Positions 29,362-40,067 of a DNA stretch of 64,000 bases are shown piece after piece. The translations under genes were made by a program, and so were the position numbers. The DNA lies in contig NZ_KI912267.1 of assembly GCF_000235425.2 (NCBI RefSeq), positions 107,456 to 171,455 on the forward strand. The letters run 5' to 3'. This DNA is from Pseudofrankia saprophytica. Lineage in GTDB: Bacteria; Actinomycetota; Actinomycetes; Frankiales; Frankiaceae. How positions within the stretch are numbered: the first letter of the stretch is position 1; the number at the start of each line of letters is the position of its first letter. Under the pieces are notes generated by a model. The model had not been told where the DNA came from. It did not search any database and saw nothing but the letters and a program-made list of their open reading frames with translations.

Positions 29362-30977
29362 GCGTCCCGCCCGGGGATCCGCAGGCTCAATGCGAGGCCG
29401 AGCTCGGTTGCGCCCGGCCGGTCCAGGCCGCGCAGGTCGGCCAGCGTCCAGGCGACCCGCAGCACCCGGTCGAGACCGCGGGCGGTGAGCGACCCGGTCT
29501 CGTAGGCCCGGTCGGCGGCGAAGGTGACCGACGGCGGCAGCGGCCAGTCCCGCCGCAACATGGCACCGGGCACCTCCGCGTTCGTCCGCCACGGGGTGGC
29601 CCGCAACCGGGTGGCCATGGCCGCCCGCGCGCTCGTGACCCGCTCGGCGACGACCGCGGTGGACTCGGCGGAGCCCGCGTCCGCCCGCAGCTCGGCGCGG
29701 CTGGGCGCGCCGAGCTCGATCTGCAGGTCGATGCGGTCGAGCAGCGGGCCGGACAGCCGGGCCTGGTAACGGCGCCGGACCGCGCTGGGGCACTCGCAGG
29801 CGTTCTCGCCCCTGGTGCGGGCCTTGGCGCACGGGCATGGGTTCGCCGCCAGCACCAAGAGGAACCGAGCGGGGAAACGGGTGGTCATCCGGGCTCTGGA
29901 GATCTCGATCACGCCGCTCTCCAGCGGCTGGCGCAGCGCGTCGAGCGCCGGCCGCGCGAACTCGGGAGCCTCATCCAAGAACAAGATCCCCCGGTGTGCC
30001 TGGCACGCGAGTCCGGGGCGGATCACGGTGGTGCCGGCACCGATCAGCGCGGCCGGCGTCGCGCTGTGATGCGGGCCGCGGTACGGCGGACGGCTGATCA
30101 GCGGTGTGCCTGCGGGCAGCACGCCGGCCACCGAGTGCACGGCCGTCACCTCGATGGCCGCCTCGAGGTCCAGATCAGGCAGCAGGCCCGGCATCCGCTC
30201 GGCCAGCATCGTCTTTCCCCCGCCGGGCGGCCCCTGCATGTACAGGTGATGGCCGCCGGCGGCGGCGACCTCGACGGCGAGCCGGCCGCGGCTTTGCCCG
30301 GCGACGTCGGCGAGATCGAGATCCGCGTCGCCCGGCGGCTGGCCGGGGTTCCCGCCGGATCGGCGAAGCCCGGGATGGCCGCCGGATCCGCGGATCCGAC
30401 CGGGCAGGTCCGCCGCCAGAGCCACGAGCCCGCTCCCCACCGCCGTGGCCGGCTCCGGCTCGTACTCGCCGCGCAACAGGCCGATCGCGCTGCGCAGGTC
30501 CGGGACCGGCTCTACCTCGGAGGCGGGGACGAGCGCCGCCTCGGCGGCGTTGCGCACCGGAACCACCACCCGGCTCACACCCGCGTCCACGGCCGCCAGC
30601 ACGGCCGGCAGCACGCCGCGCACCGGGCGGACCCGGCCGTCCAGCGCGAGCTCGCCGAGCATCACGCGCTGTTGGGGGGCGACCCGTGGGACCACGCCCG
30701 CGGCGGCGAGGATCGCGAGCGCCATGGCCAGATCGAAGGAGCTGCCCGACTTGGGCAGGGTCGCTGGGAACAGCCCGACGGTGATCCGCTGGTCGGGCCA
30801 TTTCTGCCCGGAGTTGAGGACCGCGGCGCGGATGCGGTCGCGGGCCTCGGCGAGCGCCGCGTCGGGCAGCCCGATCAGGGTGAGGCCGGGCAGCCCACCG
30901 GACAGGTGCGCCTCCACCTCCACCAGGTGGCCCTCGACCCCGATGACGGCGACGGCGAGGGCGCGCGCCAAGGCCAT
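29358..30977 (-). CDS. comM: ComM/YifB family Mg-chelatase-like AAA ATPase
   Basis: AAA+ helicase-like protein; ComM promotes branch migration during transformation in some species. 539 residues. The N-terminal ChlI domain (GLPGLTLIGLPDAALAEARDR) is followed by Walker A GPPGGGKTM, Walker B ILFLDEAPEF and an ANPCPC zinc-like motif, then the C-terminal domain (DRIDLQIELGAPS). Between the two domains is a Gly/Pro-rich insert (IRGSGGHPGLRRSGGNPGQPPG) whose DNA resembles intergenic palindromes elsewhere in the window. The ATG overlaps the yraN stop by 1 nt. Confidence 0.95.
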   Translation of the reverse strand: MALARALAVAVIGVEGHLVEVEAHLSGGLPGLTLIGLPDAALAEARDRIRAAVLNSGQKWPDQRITVGLFPATLPKSGSSFDLAMALAILAAAGVVPRVAPQQRVMLGELALDGRVRPVRGVLPAVLAAVDAGVSRVVVPVRNAAEAALVPASEVEPVPDLRSAIGLLRGEYEPEPATAVGSGLVALAADLPGRIRGSGGHPGLRRSGGNPGQPPGDADLDLADVAGQSRGRLAVEVAAAGGHHLYMQGPPGGGKTMLAERMPGLLPDLDLEAAIEVTAVHSVAGVLPAGTPLISRPPYRGPHHSATPAALIGAGTTVIRPGLACQAHRGILFLDEAPEFARPALDALRQPLESGVIEISRARMTTRFPARFLLVLAANPCPCAKARTRGENACECPSAVRRRYQARLSGPLLDRIDLQIELGAPSRAELRADAGSAESTAVVAERVTSARAAMATRLRATPWRTNAEVPGAMLRRDWPLPPSVTFAADRAYETGSLTARGLDRVLRVAWTLADLRGLDRPGATELGLALSLRIPGRDA

Positions 30978-31369
30978 CAGAACGCCCCGCGCCGGTGCTC
31001 GACGCGCATGGCCTCGGGCACGCCCGGTATCAGGTCGCGGCTGACCGCCAGCAGGTCGAAGCGCACCGGGCCGCGCAGGCGTGGGTGCGCGGCGAGCCAA
31101 CGCACGGCCAGCAGGCGCACCCGGGCGGCCTTGCGGCCCGCCACCGCCTCGGCCGGCGTGCCGAACCGCGTCCCGCTGCGGGTCTTGACCTCGCAGAACA
31201 CCAGCGTGCCCGCCTCGCGGGCGACGATGTCCAGCTCGCCCTCACGGCACCGCCAGTTCCGGTCGAGGATCTCGGCGCCGCTCTCGACGAGGTGGCGCGC
31301 GGCCAGGTCCTCACCGAACCGACCGAGCTCGTCCTTGGCTCGGCGTTCCCCTCTTGGCCTGGATGTCAC
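30977..31369 (-). CDS. yraN: YraN family protein (UPF0102)
   Basis: 130-residue member of the UPF0102 family, which has a restriction-endonuclease-like fold. The pattern RFGEDLAARHLVESG, EILDRNWRCREGELDIVAR, LVFCEVKTRSGTRFGTPAEAV is the family core; E-x-D...E-V-K are the nuclease-type acidic/lysine residues. Normal length. GTG start at 31369. It heads the yraN-comM-dprA-unknown operon, as is usual near rnhB in actinobacteria. Function not established. Confidence 0.93.
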   Translation of the reverse strand: MTSRPRGERRAKDELGRFGEDLAARHLVESGAEILDRNWRCREGELDIVAREAGTLVFCEVKTRSGTRFGTPAEAVAGRKAARVRLLAVRWLAAHPRLRGPVRFDLLAVSRDLIPGVPEAMRVEHRRGAF

Positions 31370-31705
31370 AGCCGGACCCCCGCCGTCCGCCGGCCGCCCG
31401 CGACCGGCTTCACTCGAGCGGCGCTGCCCTGGCTGTTCGGCCAGGGACGGCGCACCGCCCGCGGCGGCTGCTGCCGCCAGCGAGGATCAGCGTGCGAGCC
31501 TGGCGGCCCCACGTCGAGGCCGGTCGGCGCTCCTGTGGACAACTGCCCGCCGTCCACAGACTGGCGAAGTGGCCAACGGTCCGGACGCGACTTCACCAGG
31601 CATGCCGGGCCCGGACATGAAGCGGCGAGCGGGACCCTGGCGGCGGCACGCCGCCAGACCCGGCCTAAAAGGGACGCCAGGCCCGAACTGAACGAACCCT
31701 CGGCG
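31370..31705. other. 336-nt gap between DUF2469 gene and yraN
   Basis: No gene seen. Besides the terminator-like hairpin at 31637-31657 it has CCCTGGC, loop TGTTCG, GCCAGGG (31427-31446), 58 nt upstream of yraN, possibly in its leader. Confidence 0.4.
31637..31657 (-). terminator. Hairpin after the DUF2469 gene
   Basis: CTGGCGGC, loop GGCAC, GCCGCCAG: a perfect 8-bp stem 48 nt past the DUF2469 stop. Likely end of the lepB-rnhB-DUF2469 transcript. No U tract. Confidence 0.5.
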
Positions 31706-32002
31706 CTACAGCTCCGCCTTCGTCAGCTCCTCGACGTTGACGTCCTTGAACGTGACGACCCGGACGTTCTTCACGAAGCGCGCGGGGCGGAACATGTCCC
31801 ACACCCAGGCATCCCGCAGCGTCAGCTCGAAGAAGACCTCGCCGTCCGAGGTGTTCCGAACGTCGATCTTGTACTCGTTGGCGAGGTAGAAGCGGCGCTC
31901 GGTCTCGATCACGTACGAGAAGAGCCCGACCACGTCCCGGTACTCCCGATAGAGCTGCAGCTCCATCTCGGTCTCGTACTTCTCTAGGTCCTCGGCGCTC
32001 AT
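31706..32002 (-). CDS. DUF2469 family protein
   Basis: 98-residue acidic cytoplasmic protein conserved in actinobacteria directly after rnhB. Sequence features: [39 protein letters not shown] and [20 protein letters not shown], the family pattern. Its ATG overlaps the rnhB stop by 4 nt; no earlier start is needed. Function unknown; the tight coupling to rnhB and lepB suggests housekeeping. Confidence 0.93.
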   Translation of the reverse strand: MSAEDLEKYETEMELQLYREYRDVVGLFSYVIETERRFYLANEYKIDVRNTSDGEVFFELTLRDAWVWDMFRPARFVKNVRVVTFKDVNVEELTKAEL

Positions 32003-32718
32003 GCGGGCTCCGTGCCCTGCCGGCCGGCCACTGCCACGGTCTCCTCCAGCCGCACCGATCGAAAGTCCCCACCCTGCGCGACCAGGGACTGGACATTGAC
32101 ATACGAGAGGCGGTGCTCCTCGCACGGCCCGTGTCTCGCCAGTGCCGCGGCATGCGCGGCGGTGACGTATCCCTTGTGCTGCGCGAAATCGTACTCGCCA
32201 TAGCGCTCGTGCAGCTGGCACATGATCCGGTCCCTGGTGACCTTGGCGATGACGGAAGCGGCCGCGACACAGCCCGCGACCTGGTCACCCTTGCGGACGG
32301 CGAGCGACGGTGCCTCGATTCCCGGCACCGGGAACCCGTCGACGAGCACATATCCCGGCCGCACGGCGAGGCGCGCCACGGCGCGGCGCATCCCGGCGAT
32401 GTTCATGACGTGCAGCCCGTGCCGGTCGATGTCGGCTGCCGGGATCACGACCACGGACCACGCCGCCGCCACGGCCATCACGTCGTCGTAGACACGCTCC
32501 CTGACCCGCTCGGTCAGCAGTTTCGAGTCCGCGAGGGCGCCGAGGCGCCCAGTCCTGCGCGGATCGAGGACGACGGCGGCCACCACCATGGGGCCGGCGC
32601 AGGCGCCACGGCCGGCCTCGTCGACGCCGGCCACCGGGCCGAGACCGCGCCGCGCGAGCGCTCGCTCGTAGCCGAACAGACCGCTGTCACGCCGGATGAC
32701 CGCACCCGGGGGCTTCAT
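31999..32718 (-). CDS. rnhB: Ribonuclease HII
   Basis: Cleaves RNA in RNA-DNA hybrids, including single ribonucleotides. 239 residues. Catalytic residues: D and E in [17 protein letters not shown], then D in [30 protein letters not shown] (in part) contains the conserved Lys-Gly-Asp and the later Asp. C-terminal [18 protein letters not shown] is the typical end. ATG 32718 overlaps the lepB stop by 4 nt. Confidence 0.97.
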   Translation of the reverse strand: MKPPGAVIRRDSGLFGYERALARRGLGPVAGVDEAGRGACAGPMVVAAVVLDPRRTGRLGALADSKLLTERVRERVYDDVMAVAAAWSVVVIPAADIDRHGLHVMNIAGMRRAVARLAVRPGYVLVDGFPVPGIEAPSLAVRKGDQVAGCVAAASVIAKVTRDRIMCQLHERYGEYDFAQHKGYVTAAHAAALARHGPCEEHRLSYVNVQSLVAQGGDFRSVRLEETVAVAGRQGTEPA

Positions 32719-33881
32719 CGCGAACGTCGCCACCGCGCCCGCCGCCACCGCCCGCCTCTGCCGGGCGTCCGTCCGGCGCCCGGCCCACGGCCCGGCGACA
32801 GCCCGCGTCGACCGCCGCCGCCGTGCACGGCGAGGGCGAGGGCGCCGACGAGGGGCAACGAGGCGGGCGTGCCTGTCGGCAGCGCGCCGTCGCCCTGGAG
32901 GCCGGGATCGGCGGCGCCGGTGAGGGGACGCGCCGGGCTCGCCGCCGGGATGCCGTGGAACGTGCCGGGGACGGTCAGAAAGCCGAACCGGCTGAGCGGC
33001 CATACCCGTACGAAGGCGCGGCCGACGACGGCGCCGGTCGGGATCGTCCCGTTCGCGCGCGAGTCCGACGAGGCGCTGCGGTGGTCGCCCATGACCCACA
33101 GCCGGCCGTCGGGCACCTTCACCGGGCCGAAGGGCTGGCTGTCGTTCTCGAAGACGTACGGCTCGTCGAGCGCCTTGCCGTTGACCATCACCCGGCCCTG
33201 GCTGTCGCAGCAGCTCACCGTGTCGCCGCCGACGCCGATGACCCGCTTGATGAAGTCCTTGTCGCTGGGCGCGCCCAGGCCGAGCAGGTTCTGGGTGCCG
33301 CGGACGAACCGGCTGAACCCGTTGCTGGGCGGGGCGATCACCGACTCGTGGCTCTGGAACCCGGTCCCGTCCCCGTTGAAGACGACGATGTCGCCGCGGT
33401 GGACGTCCCGGAAGTGGTAGACGACCTTGTTCACCAGCACCCGGTCGTTGATGAGCAGCGTCCGCTCCATCGACTCCGACGGGATCCAGAAGGCCTGTAC
33501 GAGCAGGGCCTTGATGAGCAGCGCCAGAACGAAGGCGATGAGCACGAGGACGGGTAGCTCCCGCAGGAACGATCCGCGCCCCTCCTCACGGTCGCCGCGC
33601 CCGGGCCGCTCCCGCCTACCGCCACGTACCCGCCGGCCCACGCGGGTCGTAGGACCGGCGGAGTCATCGGGCTCGTCGGTGGCGCGGTCGTCCTCGTCGG
33701 CCTCGCTGGCCGTCGGCCCGAAGCCGTCGTCGTCCCAGGCACCGCGGTCCACGGCTGGCGCGGGCCCGCGCGGGGGTCGCGGCCCGCTGGCCGACGACCA
33801 CCCGGAGCCCAGGCCGGCCCCGGCGGGCAATGCTCCGCCGATGTCGGCCGGGTCCGGAGTGCCCTGCTCGGACGAGCTCAC
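32715..33881 (-). CDS. lepB: Signal peptidase I with extended tails
   Basis: Removes signal peptides from exported proteins. 388 residues. About 105 polar residues (acidic then Arg/Gly-rich) precede the single span ([20 protein letters not shown]). The catalytic Ser is in [11 protein letters not shown] and the general-base Lys in [16 protein letters not shown]; box E is [13 protein letters not shown]. The usual end (WPLSRFGFL) is followed by about 75 more residues with a second weakly hydrophobic stretch and an Arg/Gly tail. GTG start at 33881. Coupled to rnhB. Confidence 0.96.
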   Translation of the reverse strand: MSSSEQGTPDPADIGGALPAGAGLGSGWSSASGPRPPRGPAPAVDRGAWDDDGFGPTASEADEDDRATDEPDDSAGPTTRVGRRVRGGRRERPGRGDREEGRGSFLRELPVLVLIAFVLALLIKALLVQAFWIPSESMERTLLINDRVLVNKVVYHFRDVHRGDIVVFNGDGTGFQSHESVIAPPSNGFSRFVRGTQNLLGLGAPSDKDFIKRVIGVGGDTVSCCDSQGRVMVNGKALDEPYVFENDSQPFGPVKVPDGRLWVMGDHRSASSDSRANGTIPTGAVVGRAFVRVWPLSRFGFLTVPGTFHGIPAASPARPLTGAADPGLQGDGALPTGTPASLPLVGALALAVHGGGGRRGLSPGRGPGAGRTPGRGGRWRRARWRRSR

Positions 33882-34521
33882 TACGCCACCTCACGTTGTG
33901 ATCCGCGGCGGCCCAGAACCCGGCAACGCGCCAGGCAGGCCGGTGACCACAGGACGACGACCAACTGTGGTCCCTGAGTTCCCGAGCGCGGCAGCCGTTG
34001 TCTCGTCCGCCGGTGCTCGGTCACGACCCGTCTATCTTCGTCCATCCACCCGGCGCACGCTGGCACGCACCCGTCCCCGCCACGCCGAGCATGGGTGGAC
34101 GTTGTTCGGAATCGTCCGGCCTCGGAACTCGTGGTATTCGCCAGGACCATGCGCGGGTACGGACACCCACGTCCGGTCACCTGGCTCGATGGGACCGACG
34201 ACGCATGCCATGGCGCCCGATGTCCACGTGGTCCACGTGCCCGGCATCCACGCGCACGCTGGCGCCGCGAAGGCGCTCTTCGGCGACGGGTGGCCTGGTG
34301 CGAGACCCGTTGGCGACGACGCGCTCAGCGTGGCGGCAGCTCAGCCGTCTCGCCGGCCCGGATCCAGACCCGGCCACCGCTCGGGACGCCCCGCCCGAAG
34401 GCAGGCAACGAGGGGATGCTCGACGCCCGACCTAGGGTCCCCGCCGAATCACCGACAGGTTCCCGCCGAACCGGAGGTCCGGGAGGTCCAGGGCGCCAGC
34501 ACCCGCCTCAGCGCCCGCGAA
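33882..34521. other. 640-nt gap between rplS and lepB
   Basis: No supported gene on either strand; short open frames here lack ribosome sites and have irregular composition. A lepB promoter is expected near its right-hand side. No strong hairpin was found. Confidence 0.5.
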
Positions 34522-34863
34522 CTACCGCTTTTCCTTGATCTTGGCGGCCTTGCCGCGCAGTTCACGCAGGTAGTAGAGCTTGGCCCGGCGAACGTCACCG
34601 CGGGTCACGATCTCGATCTTCGAGACGATCGGGCTGTGCACCGGGAAGGTGCGCTCCACGCCGACGCCGAAGCTGACCTTGCGGACGGTGAAGGTCTCCC
34701 GCAGGCCGTCGCCCTGCCGGCGGACCACGACGCCCTGGAAGACCTGGATGCGCTGGCGGCTTCCCTCGACCACGCGCACGTGGACCTTGAGGGTGTCGCC
34801 CGGCCAGAACTCGGGCACGTCGGTCCTCAGCGACTCGGCGTCGAGGCTGTCCAGGGTTTGCAT
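34522..34863 (-). CDS. rplS: 50S ribosomal protein L19
   Basis: 113 residues, normal length. Signatures: [54 protein letters not shown] and [20 protein letters not shown], with a basic end KAAKIKEKR. Start ATG 34863. Lies 239 nt from trmD, its usual operon partner; monocistronic or co-transcribed cannot be told. Confidence 0.98.
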   Translation of the reverse strand: MQTLDSLDAESLRTDVPEFWPGDTLKVHVRVVEGSRQRIQVFQGVVVRRQGDGLRETFTVRKVSFGVGVERTFPVHSPIVSKIEIVTRGDVRRAKLYYLRELRGKAAKIKEKR

Positions 34864-35102
34864 GGCAGTCGCTTCCTCAGTGGTGGCAGTTGGTCCTAGG
34901 TCCTCACGGCGAGCCGCGCCCAGGGCGGCGAACTCACCACGATCATGAAGGCCGGACACCGGCTACGCCGCAGACCTGCGCGCTGGTGGATCACGCGTCA
35001 GGTCGTCGGTGCCGAGACCCGGCCGAACCGGCCACGGACCGGCGGACACTGCATCCTACTGTGCCACACGACCGGCCGGGCGCATCGCGGCGGCCACCAC
35101 GA

Positions 35103-35909
35103 TCACCCCGCCGGCGAGGACGCATCGCGCGCGGTGGTGTCGATCGGCGGATCCGGCTCCGCTTCCAGGGCCTGGGCGACGACCAGCCGGTCACGGTCGC
35201 CGAGCTCGAGCGACGTGAGCAGGTCCGGACGACGCCGCACGGTCCGGCTCAGCGCCTGGTCGCGCCGCCACCGAGCGATCGCGCCGTGATCCCCGGATAG
35301 CAGCACATCAGGGACCCGATGCCCCGCCCACTCGGGTGGACGGGTGTACACCGGCCCTTCGAGCAGCCCATGCGCGAACGAATCATCCGCGACCGACTCG
35401 GCATTGCCGACGGCGCCGGGCAGCAGCCTGGTGATCGCCTCGAGCATGACGAGCGTCGCGACCTCTCCGCCGGAGAGCACATAGTCACCGATGGAGACCT
35501 CGTCGTCGGCCCAGACATCGACGACTCGGGCGTCGATGCCCTCATACCGGCCGCAGCAGAAGACCAGCCAGGGCTCGACGGCCAGGTCGGCCGCGTAGGC
35601 CTGGGTGAAGGGCCGCCCAGCCGGGGTGGGGACGATCACACGCGGCCGTGGCGCGGGGCCGCCAGCACCAGCGTCGGTGCCGGCGCCGGTGACCGAGCGC
35701 AGCGCCGCGTCCCACGGCTCGGGGCGCATGACCATGCCCGGGCCGCCGCCGTACGGCGTGTCGTCGACGGTCCGGTGCCGGTCGGTGGCCCAGTCCCGCA
35801 GGTCGTGAGCGTGGATCTCCACCATGCCGCGGTCGCGGGCCTTGCCGAGCAACGACAGACGTAGCGGCTCGAGATAGGCCGGGAAGATCGTCAGAACGTC
35901 CACCCGCAT
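35103..35909 (-). CDS. trmD: tRNA (guanine37-N1)-methyltransferase
   Basis: Methylates G37 next to the anticodon, preventing frameshifts; a SPOUT-fold trefoil-knot enzyme. 268 residues. Signatures: [51 protein letters not shown] and [20 protein letters not shown], the SAM-binding knot. ATG 35909 with AAGGAG upstream. Follows rimM after 99 nt containing a hairpin. Confidence 0.98.
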   Translation of the reverse strand: MRVDVLTIFPAYLEPLRLSLLGKARDRGMVEIHAHDLRDWATDRHRTVDDTPYGGGPGMVMRPEPWDAALRSVTGAGTDAGAGGPAPRPRVIVPTPAGRPFTQAYAADLAVEPWLVFCCGRYEGIDARVVDVWADDEVSIGDYVLSGGEVATLVMLEAITRLLPGAVGNAESVADDSFAHGLLEGPVYTRPPEWAGHRVPDVLLSGDHGAIARWRRDQALSRTVRRRPDLLTSLELGDRDRLVVAQALEAEPDPPIDTTARDASSPAG

Positions 35910-35944
35910 GCCGGGTGACTCTCCTTCCCACCAGCGGCCCGGGC

Positions 35945-35974
35945 CGAAGGAGGCTTGGGGCCCTTCCTCCTTCG
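35945..35974 (-). other. Hairpin between rimM and trmD that contains a ribosome-site-like sequence
   Basis: CGAAGGAGG, 12-nt loop, CCTCCTTCG: a perfect 9-bp stem. On the coding strand the 5' arm contains AAGGAGG, a perfect Shine-Dalgarno match locked in the stem, while the real trmD site (AAGGAG) lies free just downstream. Attenuator or decoy are both possible. Confidence 0.5.
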
Positions 35975-36008
35975 TGCCTCGGCGGGCCCCCGGCGACGTC
36001 TGCGCCGG

Positions 36009-36545
36009 TCAGTCGAGGTCGAGCAGGCCCGGCGGGGCGTCCACGACGAGCCGGCCCCCGGCCGGGTCGACGGTGGGAACGATGTCGTGGACGAAGGGAA
36101 CCAGATGCTCGCCACCGCCCGGCTTGCCGATCGCCAGCAGCTCGCCGGCCGCCGTGTGCACGATGTCGGTCACCTCACCGAGCAGGCTCCCGTCCGGGGC
36201 GACGGCACGCAGGCCGACCAGGTCGCGGTCCCACCAGAGCTCGCCGTCATCGTCCGGCTCGTCGGGATCCGCCGCGTCACCGGCCAGATCCGCGTCGATC
36301 GTGAGCACGATCCCGCGCAGCCCCTCGGCCGCGGTCCGGTCGGCCACGCCCTCGAAGCGAATGAGCAGCCGTCCGGAGTGCCACCGGGACGTGGCGATCA
36401 CCAGGTCCGACCCGTCGCTGGGTCGCTCGAACCGGGCGCCGACGGTGAACCGCCGCTCGGGCACGTCGGTCCGAACGTCGATGGTCACGTCACCGCGAAC
36501 GCCGTGCGCCTTCCCGATCCGGCCCACGACGATTGCCTCACCCAT
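36009..36545 (-). CDS. rimM: Ribosome maturation factor RimM
   Basis: 16S rRNA processing protein acting in 30S head assembly with S19. 178 residues. N-terminal RimM domain: VVGRIGKAHGVRGDVTIDV, then FEGVADRTAAEGLRGIVLTI; C-terminal PRC-barrel: DLVGLRAVAPDGSLLGEVTDI and VPFVHDIVPTVDPAGGRLVV. Start ATG 36545. Between khpA and trmD in the conserved rpsP-khpA-rimM-trmD-rplS order. Confidence 0.97.
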   Translation of the reverse strand: MGEAIVVGRIGKAHGVRGDVTIDVRTDVPERRFTVGARFERPSDGSDLVIATSRWHSGRLLIRFEGVADRTAAEGLRGIVLTIDADLAGDAADPDEPDDDGELWWDRDLVGLRAVAPDGSLLGEVTDIVHTAAGELLAIGKPGGGEHLVPFVHDIVPTVDPAGGRLVVDAPPGLLDLD

Positions 36546-36595
36546 CGCCGACCCGCGCCGACCGAAGCATTTTCCCCGCCGGGTCGGCGACAGAG

Positions 36596-36630
36596 TCCCT
36601 GCCGGATCCGCGAAGCGGATCCGGCAGGGA
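36596..36630 (-). terminator. Perfect 16-bp hairpin between khpA and rimM
   Basis: TCCCTGCCGGATCCGC, loop GAA, then its exact complement, 51 nt upstream of rimM and 83 nt after khpA. The arm matches the rpsB-tsf hairpin arm at 13 of 16 positions, with each change matched on the other arm. Probably a mobile palindrome that now acts as terminator or mRNA stabiliser. Confidence 0.6.
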
Positions 36631-36712
36631 AGCGACCCAGCGGAAACCCCGGCTTTGCCGGTCCGGGAGGAAACCCAGGACTCCCCACGATGAGCAGGGC
36701 TCGCCGCTCACG

Positions 36713-36946
36713 TCACCGGTCGACGTCGACGACATCGACACGCAGCCCACGACCGCCAACGCCGGCCATGACCGTGCGCAACGCCTTGGCGGTACGGCCA
36801 CGCCGGCCGATCACCTTCCCGAGGTCCTCGGGATGCACCCGGACCTCGAGGGTGCGGCCGCGCCGGTTCGACAGCAGGTCCACCCGGACGTCCTCCGGGT
36901 GGTCCACGATCCCCCGAACCAGATGTTCGAGCGCCGCTTCGAGCAC
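36713..36946 (-). CDS. khpA: KhpA/YlqC family KH-domain RNA-binding protein
   Basis: 77-residue single KH domain protein. The KH core is RVHPEDLGKVIGRRGRTAKALRT (shown in part: GKVIGRRGRTAKALR with the GxxG loop G-R-R-G). N-terminal helix MLEAALEHLVRGIVDHPEDV. GTG start at 36946 directly abuts the rpsP stop. In firmicutes KhpA partners KhpB/Jag in small-RNA binding and cell elongation; here inferred from family and its rpsP-rimM position. Confidence 0.95.
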   Translation of the reverse strand: MLEAALEHLVRGIVDHPEDVRVDLLSNRRGRTLEVRVHPEDLGKVIGRRGRTAKALRTVMAGVGGRGLRVDVVDVDR

Positions 36947-37372
36947 CTACTGCCCCGCGGCCGGCGTCTCGTCGCCTTCGGCGGCGGACTTGCTCTTCTT
37001 CTTCGGCGTGGTGGCCGGCTTCTCCTCGAGACCAGCGGCCTCGCGCGCCGCGGCCTGGAAGACCTCGCGCCGGTTGGCCTTGGGAGCCGCGACCTTCATC
37101 GGCTCGGGCGCGGGCAGGCCCTTGAACTTCTGCCAGTCACCAGTGACCTTGAGCAGGACGAGCACCGGGTCGGTCGGCTGCGCGCCGACCGAGAGCCAGT
37201 GGGCGGCCCGCTCGCCATCCACGATGATCGTGCTGGGGTCGTCCTTCGGGTGGTACTGGCCGATGGCCTCGATGACCCGGCCGTCCCGCTTGGTACGGGC
37301 GTCGGCGACGACGATGCGGTAGTGCGGCTCACGCATCTTGCCGGTGCGCTGCAGCTTGATCTTGGTTGCCAC
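36947..37372 (-). CDS. rpsP: 30S ribosomal protein S16
   Basis: 141 residues. S16 core at the start: [58 protein letters not shown]. After residue 85 a lysine/alanine-rich tail ([18 protein letters not shown]) extends it, as in other actinobacteria. GTG start at 37372. First gene of the rpsP-khpA-rimM-trmD cluster. Confidence 0.97.
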   Translation of the reverse strand: MATKIKLQRTGKMREPHYRIVVADARTKRDGRVIEAIGQYHPKDDPSTIIVDGERAAHWLSVGAQPTDPVLVLLKVTGDWQKFKGLPAPEPMKVAAPKANRREVFQAAAREAAGLEEKPATTPKKKSKSAAEGDETPAAGQ

Positions 37373-37614
37373 GGTTGTTGAAAAGCTCCATTGCTTGAGG
37401 GCCGCGCACCACAGCGCGGTACCAGGTTCCGGGGGCCGTCCCCCGGGCCGATCTGACGACCTCCGGGGCTGACCCAAAGTCAGCGGCAAACCTAAACCTA
37501 GGGCAGTCGGCTTGCGCCTACAGTCTGCCAGATCGTCAGCCGGACGCGCCGCCGGCTCCCGCGTCCATGCTTGGCGGTCCGGCGGCCGACGGGTCGCCGG
37601 GGCAAATTTGCTCC

Positions 37615-39186
<1,572 letters not shown>

Positions 39187-39500
39187 GCGCACACTCCGGG
39201 ATCGCTGGCCTGTGGTGGGAGGGGCCCGTCCGCGCGGCCACCGGCCGGCCCGACCATTCCGACGAGCCGGCGAGCGCCGCCACATCGGGCGAACACGACC
39301 CCACCAGGAGAGTCGGCTACCACGCCCCGGGCAGCATGGGAACGGACAGTTCTAGGGTACGCATCCAGACCGCCCCCCGGCCCAGCGGTAAACCCAAACG
39401 CCCCCACAGCTTCTGCTCGAACCCCGAACTCACCCCTGCAACGACCACCAGCGAGGTCCGACCTCCGCCTCAGCCCCGGACGGGGTAACGCCGGCAGTCA

Positions 39501-39683
39501 CACGCGCAACCCAGCCACAGCTGGTGACAGCGCATCAGCGCAGCACCAACCCAGCCACGTCACCGAGCCGGCCGCAGCCCGACCACCGCCATATGCCTCA
39601 GCCCGGAACCACGCAGGAGGGCGCTCAGCGCCCGATAGGCGCTGCCCGGTTGCGGGCGCGGAGCGTCCGGCAACGGGAGCGCC
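39501..39683 (-). repeat. Long structured intergenic repeat, copy A
   Basis: Read on the minus strand it begins GGCGCTCCCGTTGCCGGACG and aligns over its whole length with 56009-56190. The first 70 nt differ at only a handful of sites; the rest is about 70-75% alike, with shared blocks GTGGTTCCGGGC, GGCATAT and GCGCTGTCACC. It contains nested dyads (for example GGGCGCT/AGCGCCC). Nothing in it codes for protein. Confidence 0.75.
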
Positions 39684-39687
39684 CCAG

Positions 39688-39779
39688 GTCCGGCGAGGCA
39701 TGCCGCACGAACTCGGGCTGGCGATGACGCCAGCCTGGTCCGCCCTCTCCGTTGAGGAGGGCGGGACACCTCGCCGGAC
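39688..39779. other. Cloverleaf-like fold next to repeat copy A
   Basis: An outer perfect 11-bp stem (GTCCGGCGAGG, 39688-39698, with CCTCGCCGGAC, 39769-39779) encloses two perfect hairpins: GCTGGCG-ATGA-CGCCAGC (39717-39734) and CCGCCCTC...GAGGGCGG (39740-39764). The 92-nt fold is tRNA-sized but lacks a T-loop and CCA-compatible end. Candidate structured RNA or palindromic mobile element. Confidence 0.5.
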
Positions 39780-40004
39780 GCTGGTTCCCCGATCCGGACC
39801 GCGCCGGTGGGGATCTTCACGGACGTGCGGGGCGCGGTCAGCGGGCCAAAGAAGACCGCCCAAAGATGCTAGATCGAGTCCAGCGCCGAAAGAAAGGCCT
39901 GGAGGCAACTTGGTGTGTCTCAGGCCACATCTACATTTTCCAGCCGATCCCACTGCCTCGGCGGCCTCCGAGACGAGAACGGATACCCCATCCGCGGGCC
40001 CCGG

Positions 40005-40040
40005 CCTACCGCCCGGCCAGCCGGCCGGTGGGGCGGTAGG
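40005..40040 (-). terminator. Hairpin after ftsY
   Basis: CCTACCGCCC, 16-nt loop with inner GGCC dyads, GGGCGGTAGG: a perfect 10-bp stem 27 nt past the ftsY stop. Best read as the smc-ftsY transcript terminator. Confidence 0.65.
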
Positions 40041-40067
40041 GCGATGTACCAGGCCGTTCGGGACAGG

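Larger units (their letters stand above)
39187..40067. other. 881-nt gap between ftsY and ffh with structured repeats
   Basis: No supported gene. Contents in order: the inverted copy of the ~185-nt repeat (39501-39683), a cloverleaf-like fold (39688-39779), an AT-richer stretch (about 39850-39950) and the ftsY terminator hairpin (40005-40040). The ffh promoter must lie left of 39500 or within the structured part. Confidence 0.6.

Noticed and set aside
28030..31369. Natural competence locus
   Set aside because: dprA, comM and yraN are conserved in most bacteria irrespective of competence, and no DNA-uptake (com pilus or ComEC) genes are present.
39688..39779. tRNA gene
   Set aside because: Cloverleaf-like and tRNA-sized, but no T-loop consensus, no anticodon arm of normal size and an 11-bp closing stem.
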